IMG/VR virus record: IMGVR_UViG_3300046321_000081
Span: 1 to 21,889 of that record
Strand: one strand, 5' to 3'
DNA from: a virus
Length of the DNA stretch: 21,889 bases
The notes beneath the pieces are model-generated. The model was not told where the DNA came from, searched no databases, and saw only the letters and a program-made list of their open reading frames with translations. Below, in pieces: positions 6,924-15,031 of this stretch (the first letter of the stretch is position 1; the number at the start of each line of letters is the position of its first letter). The position numbers were made by a program, and so were the translations under genes.

Positions 6924-7288
6924 CGCGGCAATGCGTTAATCACGTAACCGTTCACGCTAAATTCGATATACTTGATGGCATTCCAATGGGTAACGCGCCT
7001 AATGGGATGTCATTGCGTGAGCGCTACACCTTAGCAGGCGCTGCACATAGAATACCTAGCAACCATGTTGACGATACGTATTGGTATTTAGTCAATTGGT
7101 TTTGGATTTTGCGTTCATATGTTGGTGAATATGACAAGCCATTAACACCTGATAAGATATTCGATTGGTTGCCCGATAAATACCCAAGCCGCGATGAATG
7201 TGATACACTATTAGCAATGGATCGGGCTTACCGGGTTGAAATGGGTAAGACTGTTGAGGCTATCGAGAAAAAGAGGCGTGGTGAATGA
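6513..7288 (+). CDS. Tail assembly chaperone, -1 frameshift fusion (lambda gpGT analogue)
   Basis: The reading frame -1 to the short chaperone is open from inside the end of that gene through to 7288, with no stop. Slippage at A AAT TTT (6905-6911) would join 6513-6911 to 6911-7288, giving about 258 residues. The extension begins YAEITRQCVNHV and contains MSLRERYTLAG and DDTYWYLVNWFWILR. An ATG at 6986 exists in the extension but has no convincing ribosome-binding site, so frameshifting is the better reading. In lambda the low-abundance fusion recruits tail-tube protein to the chaperone-coated tape measure. The stop overlaps the tape-measure start by ATGA. Confidence 0.82.
6905..6911 (+). other. 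Slippery heptamer for programmed -1 frameshift
   Basis: AAATTTT fits X XXY YYZ in the zero frame (A AAT TTT). A perfect 6-bp hairpin, TAACGC-GGCAAT-GCGTTA at 6921-6938, starts 9 nt downstream and includes the zero-frame stop in its stem, as expected for a stimulatory structure. Confidence 0.85.
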
Positions 7289-9345
7289 CTGATGTAGCGG
7301 CTCTTAACGTATCTGCAACAGAAACGGGCGTTGCTAAGGTTGATAAGGCTCTGATCGGTCTTGCTGGTAGCGCGCTTAAAGCTGAGACTGCTACGGGGCG
7401 GTTTACGAGGTCTGCGGCTGGTATTGATGCTATGTTCAAGTCAAGCACTGGTGCGCGTGATCGCGCGAAAGATGTTGAACATTATGCGCAAGAAATGGAC
7501 AATCTGCGCGCAAAGTATAACCCTTTGTTTGCGGCGTCAAAGAAGTATGAGGCTGCATTAGAAGGTATTGCGGTTGCGGAGCGCAAGGGCGCTATTACCG
7601 CTAATGAAGCTGCTGCGGCAAGGACACGACTTGCAATGTCGCTCGCACCAGATCGGGTAGATGCGGCTGGCAATTCCATGAAAAACTACGGGATGCACAC
7701 TGCTAACGTGTTCGCGCAGTTGAACGATATTGGCGTTATGATGGCAAGCGGTCAAAACCCGCTCACGTTGGCATTGCAGCAAGGCACCCAGCTAAACCAA
7801 GTATGGGGGCAAATGGGCGGTAAGGTCGGGGCAATTGGTTCCGTCCTTAAAGGCGCGTTTATGTCACTGTTGAACCCGATTAACCTTGTGACTATTGGGG
7901 TTATTGCGGGTGGTGCTGCTTTGGTTAATTATTTTACGACGGGGGAAGAAAAGGCTAGGTCGTTTGAAGATGCGATGAGTGATGTTTGGGCTAGCGTTGA
8001 TAAAGTCCAGCAACAGCAAAACACCTATAGCATGGAAGGCGTCCAAAGCCTAATTGAAAAATACGGCGAACTGAACGCCGAAGTATTGCGGTTGATTGAT
8101 AATCAAACCATAGTGGCGCAACGTCAAGCGTTTGAAGATGTGCGCACATCTATGCAGACAATGAAAGATGAGACTGCCGGGTGGATTAATGAGTTCTCTG
8201 GATTGCAGGATATTTTTCCGAATATTGCGGGCCAAGTAAACCACCTGCAATGGGCCATGGAAGGCGCAGTTAACGCAACTAATTTTGACGATCAGCTTGT
8301 GTCTGTAACTGCGCTTAGGTCTAAAATTGAGGAAGTCACTGGCGGTGTCGGTAATATGACGACGGCGCAGTTTGAATTCTATAAGAAGGTTTTAGATAGT
8401 GAGGACGCGCTACGGCAGTTAGCTGCGTCCGCCCCTAAAGCAAGCTGGATGAATGCCGCAATTGATGGCGTTAACTCTTTGATTGGTAGGATTGGCGCAG
8501 CTATTAATGCCAATGCGAAACTTGCAGGATCTAGCGCGTCATTTAGAGACTCGCGCGAGGGTCTAAAGGATATGCTAAATGTTGGTGGTAAGGGTAGGGG
8601 TTTGCCGTCAACTAACACGACTGACGGGTATTCTATGCCTACCGATTGGGCGTCCGTGGGTGGATCTGGTGGCGGCAGTTCTGGCGGTGGCGGCGGCGCT
8701 AAAGACCCATACCAAGCAAACTTAGACCGCCTTGTCACGTCGCTAATGACTGAGCGTGAAACCGTTGAAAAATGGCACGCCGATAATGAGGTTTTGCTAA
8801 ACGATAAGCGCGCTAAGGAAATTCTGGGTGCATCGGCTCACAAAGAAGCCATGCTTGATCTTGAGCGTCAGTATCAAGAGAAAATATCCAAGATCAAAGA
8901 CGATAGCGACAGGTATAACCTGCAATCGACTTCACAATTCTTTGGCGATCTAAACTCACTTGCGGGCGGTGGATATGATGGGCTTATGCGCGCGCAAAAA
9001 TCGTTTGCGGCGGCTAGTGCATTGGTTAACACATACCTTGCCGCGTCGCAAGCCCTAGCCGATCCTAAACTTAGCACGTTTGCTAAATTTATTGCTGTTG
9101 CCAAGGTCGTTGCGGCTGGCATGGGCCTAGTAAACGCGATTAAGGGGGGTAGTAAGTCAAGTGGCGGTGGCAGTAGCGGCGGGTCTAGTAGTGCCCCTAC
9201 AACGGCAGGGACGGCGGCGGTAGAGCCTACTCGGACTATGGCTGTTAGTTTCCAAGGGTCTGACTTTATGAAAAAACTAGCGGCGGAACTTACTGACCCA
9301 TTATTTGAACTAAGTAGCAATGGTGTTAGGTTAATCAAAGCATGA
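7285..9345 (+). CDS. Tail length tape measure protein
   Basis: The product has 686 residues. The N-terminal 150 residues are helical. A conserved block around 150-185 (LNDIGVMMASGQNPLTLALQQG) is typical of prophage tape-measure proteins of the TMP_2 type. It is followed by a hydrophobic stretch (MSLLNPINLVTIGVIAGGAAL) near residues 190-215. Gly/Ser-rich linkers occur around 455-475 and 625-640 and separate helical segments. By the usual rule of about 0.15 nm per residue the tail would be near 100 nm; this is an estimate. It starts by ATGA overlap with the chaperone fusion and ends by ATGA overlap with the distal tail gene. Confidence 0.9.
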   Translation: MTDVAALNVSATETGVAKVDKALIGLAGSALKAETATGRFTRSAAGIDAMFKSSTGARDRAKDVEHYAQEMDNLRAKYNPLFAASKKYEAALEGIAVAERKGAITANEAAAARTRLAMSLAPDRVDAAGNSMKNYGMHTANVFAQLNDIGVMMASGQNPLTLALQQGTQLNQVWGQMGGKVGAIGSVLKGAFMSLLNPINLVTIGVIAGGAALVNYFTTGEEKARSFEDAMSDVWASVDKVQQQQNTYSMEGVQSLIEKYGELNAEVLRLIDNQTIVAQRQAFEDVRTSMQTMKDETAGWINEFSGLQDIFPNIAGQVNHLQWAMEGAVNATNFDDQLVSVTALRSKIEEVTGGVGNMTTAQFEFYKKVLDSEDALRQLAASAPKASWMNAAIDGVNSLIGRIGAAINANAKLAGSSASFRDSREGLKDMLNVGGKGRGLPSTNTTDGYSMPTDWASVGGSGGGSSGGGGGAKDPYQANLDRLVTSLMTERETVEKWHADNEVLLNDKRAKEILGASAHKEAMLDLERQYQEKISKIKDDSDRYNLQSTSQFFGDLNSLAGGGYDGLMRAQKSFAAASALVNTYLAASQALADPKLSTFAKFIAVAKVVAAGMGLVNAIKGGSKSSGGGSSGGSSSAPTTAGTAAVEPTRTMAVSFQGSDFMKKLAAELTDPLFELSSNGVRLIKA

Positions 9346-10136
9346 CAGTCGTAATCACAACAGGCGCGCAAGGTATTCACGGGGCTAACCTACTATACCG
9401 CAACCTATTCCTTGAAGGCGCGTTAACCGCGTCTAGTGAGGATGTCGATGGTTTTGTTGAAAACGCTGTAAGCGGCGAGACGTGGGATTATTGGCGCGCA
9501 ACAGCGGCACCTGCATGGATTGCTGTTGATCTAGGCGCGGCTATGGATTGCGACGGCTTAGGTATTTCTGCCCATACTATCGGGTCAAGTGGCGCGACTG
9601 TTAACGCTCAATATTCATTTGACAACTCAACATGGGTTACTATTGCGACGTGCACCCCTACCGATGATGCTGTAATTTTCATGGCGTTTCCGTCTATTAC
9701 GGCTAGGTATTGGCGGTTGCAGTTAACCGGGGCTGTTGCATATATCGGTGAAACCATTCTAGGCAATCGGTTGCAATTCGCGGCGGGTGTATTGTCTGGG
9801 CATATTTCCATGCACAACGCCAAGCGGTCCGTATTGCTGAACACGACTACAGTTTCAGGGCATCATAGAAAAAACCGCCGTATTCGCAGTGGTATTGAAG
9901 GCCGCGTTGATTTTGGGCTAGTCGAAACTGAATTCGGTGACGGTGTATTTCAGGACTTCAAGGATCACTACAATTCCGGGGAGGTGTTTTTCTATGCAGG
10001 GTCGCCACTGCATTGGCCTAATGATACGGCGCTTTGCTGGCGTCCAGAGTCGGCGGCTGATATGACCCCTTCATATGTTGAAGGGGGTGCGTTGATGGAT
10101 TTGGCAATGGAGGTTAGCGCATTTGTCGATAGCTGA
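9342..10136 (+). CDS. Distal tail protein with a discoidin (F5/8C)-like domain
   Basis: The protein has 264 residues. About residues 45-130 look like a discoidin/F5-8 type C domain: APAWIAVDLGAAMDCDGLGIS, then YSFDNSTWVTI, and ITARYWRLQLTG. These are the usual strand motifs (W..VDLG, ..S.DG..W, aRYvRl). The remaining C-terminal part has RIRSGIEGRVDFGLVE and RPESAADMTPSY and probably forms the tail-ring contact. Location after the tape measure suggests a Dit-like ring at the tail tip. Discoidin domains bind carbohydrate or lipid, so host-surface binding is plausible but inferred. Confidence 0.7.
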   Translation: MTVVITTGAQGIHGANLLYRNLFLEGALTASSEDVDGFVENAVSGETWDYWRATAAPAWIAVDLGAAMDCDGLGISAHTIGSSGATVNAQYSFDNSTWVTIATCTPTDDAVIFMAFPSITARYWRLQLTGAVAYIGETILGNRLQFAAGVLSGHISMHNAKRSVLLNTTTVSGHHRKNRRIRSGIEGRVDFGLVETEFGDGVFQDFKDHYNSGEVFFYAGSPLHWPNDTALCWRPESAADMTPSYVEGGALMDLAMEVSAFVDS

Positions 10137-11883
10137 ACCGTTTGATCAAATCGAATTGGATATGGATTACTGCGCCAATACATTTGGCACGTCGCCATGT
10201 GTTGCTGCATTAACTGGGCTTGTAACTAAGAAATGCTTTAACACGTTTTTAACGTGCAAGAATATTCCGAATTACAATAAGTCAGTTATCACGTATAAAT
10301 TTGTAACTCCAACGCCGTCGTATCCAAAAGGCGCGACTGTATTCCCGTATCTTGTTTCGGTATCAGGTGCAAGCGCGACGGTTAATATCGCAGGTAGTGA
10401 CGAACGGTTAGACGCTTTGGGCGTCCGTGGGGAAGTGTCTGCAACGTTTAGCGATCACCCATACCATGATCGGTTTATTGATAAATACGCGCGTGAACGG
10501 GTTACAGGAGCGGCTCAATTAGATGCCGTTGGATATTTGCCGCAAGATCGGGGCACGTTCTGGACTAAGTTTAAGGCCCGCAATCCTAACTATGCGGGCC
10601 GTCCTATGCGCCGGGTTAGTGGTTACATTATTGACGGCGTGGTTACGATTGTGTCAACACGGCATTTTGTGATTAGCGAGATTGTCGGGCCGTCCGATAG
10701 TGGCGCTGTTGAAATCAAAGGCAAGGATATTCTATATCTTGCCGATAATGACAAGGCCGTCGCGCCTAAGACTAGCCGGGGAACGATGCTAACTGCTGTT
10801 ACCATTGATCCGGGGCAGTCGTTTACGCTAAACCCCGCAACGATTGGCACTGAATACGCGACTTCGGGCTATGGCACTATCGGTTCTGAATTGGTAGGGT
10901 TTACGCGGGTAGGCGATGTGGTAACGCTAACGGCGCGTGCTGTTAACGGCACTGTAGCGGCTGCACACGCGATCAATGATGCGTTTCAGCAATCATATTC
11001 GCCACGGCAGGTTAGAGTTGATTTAGCTATAGCAGATTTGTTGATTAATTATGCGGGCATTAACCCGGCATTTATCCCAACGGCGGATTGGGCCGATGAA
11101 ATTGAACGGTGGGCACCAACTCTAACGGTTACGACTGACATTCTAAAACCAGAGGGCGTTAACAAGCTAATCGGGGAAATGGCCGTATTGGGTATTTCTA
11201 TCTGGTGGGATGATGTATTGCAAGAGATTGGTTTGAAGATCAATCGCCCGCCTGATACTGATTTGGTTAAGGACTTGTCAGACCGGAACAATATCGTTTC
11301 TATTTCGCAGGAAGATAGAAATGAAGATCGACTGACTGAGGTTGTTTTCTATACGCGCGTTATTAATCCAACGCAATCGACTACCGATGAAAAGAATTTC
11401 TATGCGGGCGCAAAGTTAATTGATGCGGATGCTAAATCACCGAATTCGTTTGGTGATACTAAGATCAAGACTATTCATTGCCGTTGGTTAAATCATGGTG
11501 ACGATGCGTTGGTTAAAATCCTGTCAAAGCGGTTGTTAAATCGTTTCAACAAACAACCTGTTAGATATTCAATGGTCGTTGATATTAACGATGATACTGG
11601 GTTGACTGATGTAGTAAATGCGACTTCATTTGTTATTACGGACGATGATGGTGGCGGTAAATCGCAGCTTATGCAGGTTATTAAGCGCGAGGAAATAATC
11701 AATGGGCACCATGTTAGATTAACAGCGCTGGCATTTGCGTTTGATCAGCGTTATGGGTATATTACTGAAAACACGAGGCCAGTTTACGGATTAAGCAGCA
11801 CGGCACAAAAAAACCGTGGCGCGTATATGGTGGATGGTAGCTTGATATTTTCGGATGGATTAGGGGCGTATAGGTTCATATGA
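10123..11883 (+). CDS. Tail hub / tip protein with N-terminal four-cysteine motif
   Basis: The protein has 586 residues. It starts with TTG at 10123, supported by GGAGG at 10109-10113 with 9-nt spacing. Residues 12-48 carry four cysteines, C17-x8-C26-x11-C38-x6-C45, in a context (FGTSPC, KKCFNTFLTC) that recurs in tail-tip proteins of related phages. This resembles the metal-binding cysteine set of lambda gpL, which holds an iron-sulfur cluster. Residues 100-330 are beta-rich, and a helical segment around 325-375 (IADLLINYAGI, LIGEMAVLGISIWWDD) precedes a long beta domain. Position and size suggest the central hub below the tail tube. The hub role is inference; the cysteine pattern is seen directly. 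Confidence 0.65.
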   Translation: MSIAEPFDQIELDMDYCANTFGTSPCVAALTGLVTKKCFNTFLTCKNIPNYNKSVITYKFVTPTPSYPKGATVFPYLVSVSGASATVNIAGSDERLDALGVRGEVSATFSDHPYHDRFIDKYARERVTGAAQLDAVGYLPQDRGTFWTKFKARNPNYAGRPMRRVSGYIIDGVVTIVSTRHFVISEIVGPSDSGAVEIKGKDILYLADNDKAVAPKTSRGTMLTAVTIDPGQSFTLNPATIGTEYATSGYGTIGSELVGFTRVGDVVTLTARAVNGTVAAAHAINDAFQQSYSPRQVRVDLAIADLLINYAGINPAFIPTADWADEIERWAPTLTVTTDILKPEGVNKLIGEMAVLGISIWWDDVLQEIGLKINRPPDTDLVKDLSDRNNIVSISQEDRNEDRLTEVVFYTRVINPTQSTTDEKNFYAGAKLIDADAKSPNSFGDTKIKTIHCRWLNHGDDALVKILSKRLLNRFNKQPVRYSMVVDINDDTGLTDVVNATSFVITDDDGGGKSQLMQVIKREEIINGHHVRLTALAFAFDQRYGYITENTRPVYGLSSTAQKNRGAYMVDGSLIFSDGLGAYRFI

Positions 11884-12419
11884 GCTATGTAGCAATTTTA
11901 GACACGCAATTAGAACCTGATGCGCCGTTAACGTCGCAGTTAGCATTTCAGTTGCGGGATAATCCGATTGCGATTGCGCAGGGGTTAGTAGGCGCGCCTA
12001 GGATTGCAGGCGATGCACACCCACAGTTTGCAGCGGGCGCCGTGGTTATCGATAGCCTATCGATAGATGGCGCGGATGAAATTGTATCAACAGGGGTAGT
12101 TGGAAGTGGCCCCGGGACAAAATACACCAACTATTCCTATTTTACCGCAATTCGCAGCGGCACCTTGCGGTTGACTTGTGATCTTAGGCTTACCGGAACT
12201 GCTACCTTGGCTGGCATTGCTGTTTTGGTTAACGGTGTTTTTGCATCTGGGCAAATAACTACCAGCGGGACGTATTCAAGTAAAACCATTGATTTCTCCT
12301 ACGCGGCTGGCGCGCAGGTACTTATCCGGGGGCAAGTTGATTTTACAAACGATGGCGGTAATGCAGAGGCTAGGAATATTAAAATCTGCGGCGATCAGCG
12401 CGGAACGTATCGTACATGA
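11880..12419 (+). CDS. Small tail-fibre-like protein
   Basis: The 179-residue protein begins MSYVAILDTQLEPDAPLTSQLAFQLRDNP (only partly quoted as a landmark). It then has IAIAQGLVGAPRI, a motif that recurs at the start of small tail-tip or fibre proteins in phages. The C-terminal two thirds are Gly/Thr/Ser-rich beta structure (SGTLRLTCDLRLTGTATL), consistent with a jelly-roll-like surface domain. It begins by ATGA overlap with the hub gene and ends by ATGA overlap with the first membrane gene. Receptor binding is likely but not proven. Confidence 0.6.
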   Translation: MSYVAILDTQLEPDAPLTSQLAFQLRDNPIAIAQGLVGAPRIAGDAHPQFAAGAVVIDSLSIDGADEIVSTGVVGSGPGTKYTNYSYFTAIRSGTLRLTCDLRLTGTATLAGIAVLVNGVFASGQITTSGTYSSKTIDFSYAAGAQVLIRGQVDFTNDGGNAEARNIKICGDQRGTYRT

Positions 12420-12712
12420 TAGACCTATTCACCCCCGACGACTTAAAATCAGACCCATATACGGCAGGTCTTAACCAAATGGGCCATGCGGTTCTAGGGG
12501 GCGCTGTGGCGCTGTTTCTAGGCTTGTGGGGTGGATTACTGATTATCGCATGGGAAGGCTGGCAGTTACATCGCCGTGGTGCTGTTAAGTCTGATTATTG
12601 GGCTGACTTGTGTTTTTGGGGTATTGGATTATTCTTGTTTCAATGGGTGTATTTCTTGCCACTAATCGCAGTTCTAGGGTTCGCATGGATGGTTTATCTT
12701 GACCGTAATTGA
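12416..12712 (+). CDS. Small membrane protein, unknown
   Basis: This 98-residue protein has a polar N-terminus, then NQMGHAVLGG. At least two long hydrophobic stretches follow (about residues 25-45 and 65-93), separated by the charged segment LHRRGAVKSDYWADL. The H/G and YWADL positions resemble small phage membrane proteins that I cannot name. It begins the membrane/lysis cassette and overlaps the next frame by 14 nt. A holin-type role is possible but unproven. Confidence 0.65.
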   Translation: MIDLFTPDDLKSDPYTAGLNQMGHAVLGGAVALFLGLWGGLLIIAWEGWQLHRRGAVKSDYWADLCFWGIGLFLFQWVYFLPLIAVLGFAWMVYLDRN

Positions 12713-13118
12713 TATCGACTGGGCATTGTGTGGCAAGCGTCATTCTATCGCTCGGTATCGCCCGTTGTTGATGGGCTTTCAAATCCTGCTATTTATTGCA
12801 GGTGCATTGTTTTGGTGGGAAGCTAAGACTTCTAGTGAAGCGTTCAATGTAACTCTATATGGTAGTTTTGCACTACAATATCCGGCTGAATTGTGGGCCG
12901 GGGCTATGATGGGTTTTAGCACGTTAACATGGATTGGACTAATTAAGCCTATCCGTAAAGCAATGGTTTCAGTTGGCGCAATTGGTAACGCCGTTCAATT
13001 CATGCTATTGAGTTATTCAGCGGTGTTTACAGGTGGCGAGTTTGTTATCGGTATTTTTGCCAGTTTATTATTTTTAACTCCGCATGTTTGGCTATCAATT
13101 GAGGCAGTAATTGAGTGA
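12699..13118 (+). CDS. Four-helix membrane protein, holin-like candidate
   Basis: The frame opens at TTG (12699), preceded by GGATGG; no ATG is available near the start, so the true start is uncertain. The 139-residue product has four hydrophobic segments at about residues 22-42, 55-82, 88-110 and 114-137. It has almost no soluble part. Lying between another membrane protein and a small TM/coiled-coil protein directly before the endolysin, it may take part in lysis. I recognise no family. Confidence 0.6.
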   Translation: MTVIDIDWALCGKRHSIARYRPLLMGFQILLFIAGALFWWEAKTSSEAFNVTLYGSFALQYPAELWAGAMMGFSTLTWIGLIKPIRKAMVSVGAIGNAVQFMLLSYSAVFTGGEFVIGIFASLLFLTPHVWLSIEAVIE

Positions 13119-13318
13119 CGCCAGAAGATTTCATGAAATTAGTATCCACCTACGGACTGCCCACAGCGTTGGCGGTTTTTATGGTTTGGCAGAATGTTAC
13201 TGCGAAAAAAGAGCCTACAGGTAGCGGGCAAGTCATGAGCAAGCTAGATGCGATTGATGGGCAGGTTAGGCTGTTGAGTGATCGTGTATCGCGCATGGAG
13301 GGGAAATTAGATGCTTAA
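13115..13318 (+). CDS. Short TM plus coiled-coil protein, holin/antiholin-like
   Basis: The 67-residue protein starts with GTG at 13115 (GTGA overlap with the preceding stop). It has one hydrophobic helix at about residues 11-28 (YGLPTALAVFMVW) and a heptad-like C-terminal helix (KLDAIDGQVRLLSDRVSRMEGKL). One membrane helix plus a coiled coil is common in XhlA-like or antiholin-type proteins next to endolysins. It overlaps the endolysin start. An in-frame ATG at 13133 is an alternative start. The role is inferred from topology and context. Confidence 0.6.
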   Translation: MTPEDFMKLVSTYGLPTALAVFMVWQNVTAKKEPTGSGQVMSKLDAIDGQVRLLSDRVSRMEGKLDA

Positions 13319-14009
13319 TCGAGATAAGTTTTTTGCAGATATTCGGCCTATGTTTGATGGCGGTAAAATGCGCCCAGTTCAAGTTGATGTAATTAACAAA
13401 ATTCTTGACGCTGCGGAAAGCATTAAACTGTCGTCACAAGAATTAGCATATGTTCTGGCAACTGGATTTGGTGAAAGTAAATTCACGCCAGTTCGTGAGG
13501 TTATGAATTACAGCGCCGCGCGTATTCGTGAGGTATGGCCTACACGTCCAGAGGCAGTTAGGTTTGCCCGTAAGCCGCGCGAATTGGCTAATTCTGTATA
13601 CGGCGGGCGCATGGGAAACCACGGCGGGAATGATGGGTGGGATTTCAGGGGCGGCGGTGTTTGTCAGATTACGGGGCGCGGCATGTTTGCTAAGTTCGGT
13701 CTGGAAAATGCGCCCGATAAAATTCTTGACAATGCAACGTCGGTTAAGGTCATGATTGATGGCATGGTTGGCGGTATTTTCACCGGGCATCGGTTGTCTG
13801 ATTACGCCACAAAGGGCGGTTATGATTTTATCAACGCCCGTGAAATCATTAACGGTGACGTTAAGTTGAATGGCAAGAAATACGCTGGTTATGCGATGGC
13901 GTTTTTGATTGCGATTAATTCGGCGCGGGGGATTGTTACTGAGCCGCGCGTAACAGTATTTGCGGCGATTGTCGCGGCTATTCTCCGCATTTTTAGAAAG
14001 GTTAAGTGA
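13311..14009 (+). CDS. Endolysin, GH19 chitinase/lysozyme-like
   Basis: The 232-residue protein has a GH19-like catalytic domain: LATGFGESKF with E55 as the likely acid, REVMNYSA with E63 as the likely second acid, and YGGRMGN then DGWDFRGGGVCQITGR at about 97-122. These are the standard landmarks of phage GH19 peptidoglycan hydrolases. The C-terminus (VTVFAAIVAAILRIFRKVK) is a hydrophobic/basic amphipathic helix that could help contact the membrane. No signal peptide is seen, so release depends on a holin. A strong GGAGGGG site precedes the ATG. The stop overlaps the Tad2 start. Confidence 0.88.
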   Translation: MLNRDKFFADIRPMFDGGKMRPVQVDVINKILDAAESIKLSSQELAYVLATGFGESKFTPVREVMNYSAARIREVWPTRPEAVRFARKPRELANSVYGGRMGNHGGNDGWDFRGGGVCQITGRGMFAKFGLENAPDKILDNATSVKVMIDGMVGGIFTGHRLSDYATKGGYDFINAREIINGDVKLNGKKYAGYAMAFLIAINSARGIVTEPRVTVFAAIVAAILRIFRKVK

Positions 14010-14272
14010 TGGACTTTGGCGATGCTATCCGTGCAATGAAAGACGGAAAAAGAGTTGCCCGTGAAGGGTGGAATGGAAGGGGAATGTTTTTGTTCCTAGT
14101 TAATGGATCGACATTCACTGTCAATAGAGAGCCGTTGCTTTCGATCATGGGTGAAGGCACTCAAATTCAGTATCATGCTCATATTGATATGAAAACGGCG
14201 CAAGGATATGTTGTTCCTTGGCTGGCTTCTCAATCTGATATGCTGTCAGATGATTGGCTAGAGGTGAAGTGA
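14009..14272 (+). CDS. tad2: Tad2 (DUF2829) anti-Thoeris protein homologue
   Basis: The 87-residue protein matches the DUF2829 family closely: MDFGDAIRAMKDGKRVAREGWNG at the start (a landmark, not needed in full), MFLFLV, then YHAHIDMKTAQGYVVPWLASQSD and a DW ending. This family includes Tad2, which sequesters the cyclic ADP-ribose-type signal made by the bacterial Thoeris defence and blocks ThsA activation; some members bind cyclic dinucleotides as well. I start at the ATG at 14009, with AAAGG upstream, rather than the GTG one codon earlier. It is embedded between the endolysin and small membrane genes and overlaps the endolysin stop (TGATG). The family call is strong; activity against Thoeris is predicted, not shown. 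Confidence 0.85.
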   Translation: MDFGDAIRAMKDGKRVAREGWNGRGMFLFLVNGSTFTVNREPLLSIMGEGTQIQYHAHIDMKTAQGYVVPWLASQSDMLSDDWLEVK

Positions 14273-14273
14273 T

Positions 14274-14453
14274 ATGAAGGGCTGGAAAACACTAACGGTT
14301 AATGGGCTATCGGTCGTAATCACGATTGCGGAATTGCAAGAGTGGACTACGATTATTCCCGATCAGTATTTGCCGTATTTCACGCTTGGCCTAGCACTGG
14401 CGAATATGGCGTTGCGGTTTGTTACCAATACGGCGGTCGGTTCTCGTGCGTAG
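14274..14453 (+). CDS. 59-residue membrane protein of the lysis region
   Basis: The frame starts two bases after the Tad2 stop. It encodes MKGWKTLTVNGLSVVITIAE, then EWTTIIPDQYLPYFTLGLALANMALRF (partly quoted as landmarks). The Lys/Trp start, the WTTIIP motif and two hydrophobic segments match a small membrane protein found beside holin and endolysin genes in many phages. A role in lysis is likely only by location. Its end overlaps the start of the next gene by 8 nt. Confidence 0.75.
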   Translation: MKGWKTLTVNGLSVVITIAELQEWTTIIPDQYLPYFTLGLALANMALRFVTNTAVGSRA

Positions 14454-14679
14454 ACTAACCCCCGTCCTATGGCCCATCGACTACCCTAACGGCACATATG
14501 CTGAAGGGCTGTGGATGGGGCGTGACGGGGATGCACATATGGTGTGGGCAGAAGTGCCGGATGGTTGCGGTTGGCGTCTACAGGCGGCTTGTGAAGTCAC
14601 GCGGATGCCTCATGAAAATATGTCAGAGGCTTTGCGGCGTCAACACGTGCGCATGAGTGGCGTTGATAATGTGGTTTAG
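14446..14679 (+). CDS. 77-residue protein, unknown
   Basis: The likely start is the GTG at 14446 (MRRLTPVLWPIDYPNG); an upstream TTG at 14419 in the same frame lies inside the previous gene. The product is soluble, with a beta-rich middle (GLWMGRDGDAHMVWAEV) and a charged helical end (NMSEALRRQHVRM). No family is recognised. It is tightly packed between two membrane genes and overlaps the following holin start. Confidence 0.55.
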   Translation: MRRLTPVLWPIDYPNGTYAEGLWMGRDGDAHMVWAEVPDGCGWRLQAACEVTRMPHENMSEALRRQHVRMSGVDNVV

Positions 14680-15007
14680 TTTGTTAGGCAGTATTGCTGG
14701 TAAATTGGCGGATGCTTACACGGCGCGCGAAACAGCCAAGACTGATTCGGACCGAATTGCGGCAGATGTTGCAATTAAGCAACTAGAAGCAAGGCAAGCG
14801 GTAGTGATTGCGGGCGGGCGATGGATTGCGCCAATTCAGGCCGCGTTTGCTGTTATGTTTTTGATTTATTACGGAAAACTTCTGATTTGGGATAAGGTTC
14901 TAGGGCTAGGTGTTACCGATGGATTATCGCCAAGTCTGGAAAATCTAGGCATGATTGTGATTTCTTTTATTTTCTTGCAGGCCGGGATTGACCGAGTGCG
15001 GCGGTAG
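14669..15007 (+). CDS. Holin of the GTA 3TM type
   Basis: The 112-residue protein starts MWFSLLGSIAGKLADAY. It has a charged helix around residues 18-42 (AKTDSDRIAADVAIKQLEARQ) and then hydrophobic segments at about 45-70 and 85-107 separated by IWDKVLGLGVTDGLSPS. This pattern, including the WDKVLG..VTD motif, is that of the 'holin of 3TMs, for gene-transfer release' family of alphaproteobacterial gene transfer agents and phages. I prefer the ATG at 14669 over the GTG at 14657. It would permeabilise the inner membrane for the endolysin. Confidence 0.8.
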   Translation: MWFSLLGSIAGKLADAYTARETAKTDSDRIAADVAIKQLEARQAVVIAGGRWIAPIQAAFAVMFLIYYGKLLIWDKVLGLGVTDGLSPSLENLGMIVISFIFLQAGIDRVRR

Positions 15008-15016
15008 TTCTATATG
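14987..15016 (+). promoter_or_regulatory. Possible promoter before the 35-residue gene and tRNA region
   Basis: TTGACC, an 18-nt G-rich spacer and TATATG lie at the end of the holin gene, 37 nt before the ATG at 15053. This would allow separate expression of the small peptide and the tRNAs. Match only. Confidence 0.35.
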
Positions 15017-15031
15017 TTGCATATCGAAACA

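Noticed and set aside
6986-7288. Independent 100-residue gene starting at the ATG at 6986
   Set aside because: No convincing ribosome-binding site; the frame is open upstream to a slippery site, so it is the frameshift extension.
8874-9380. 168-codon minus-strand frame over the tape-measure end
   Set aside because: It is antisense to Gly/Ser-rich and Ala-rich coding sequence, giving Leu/Pro runs; no ribosome-binding site.
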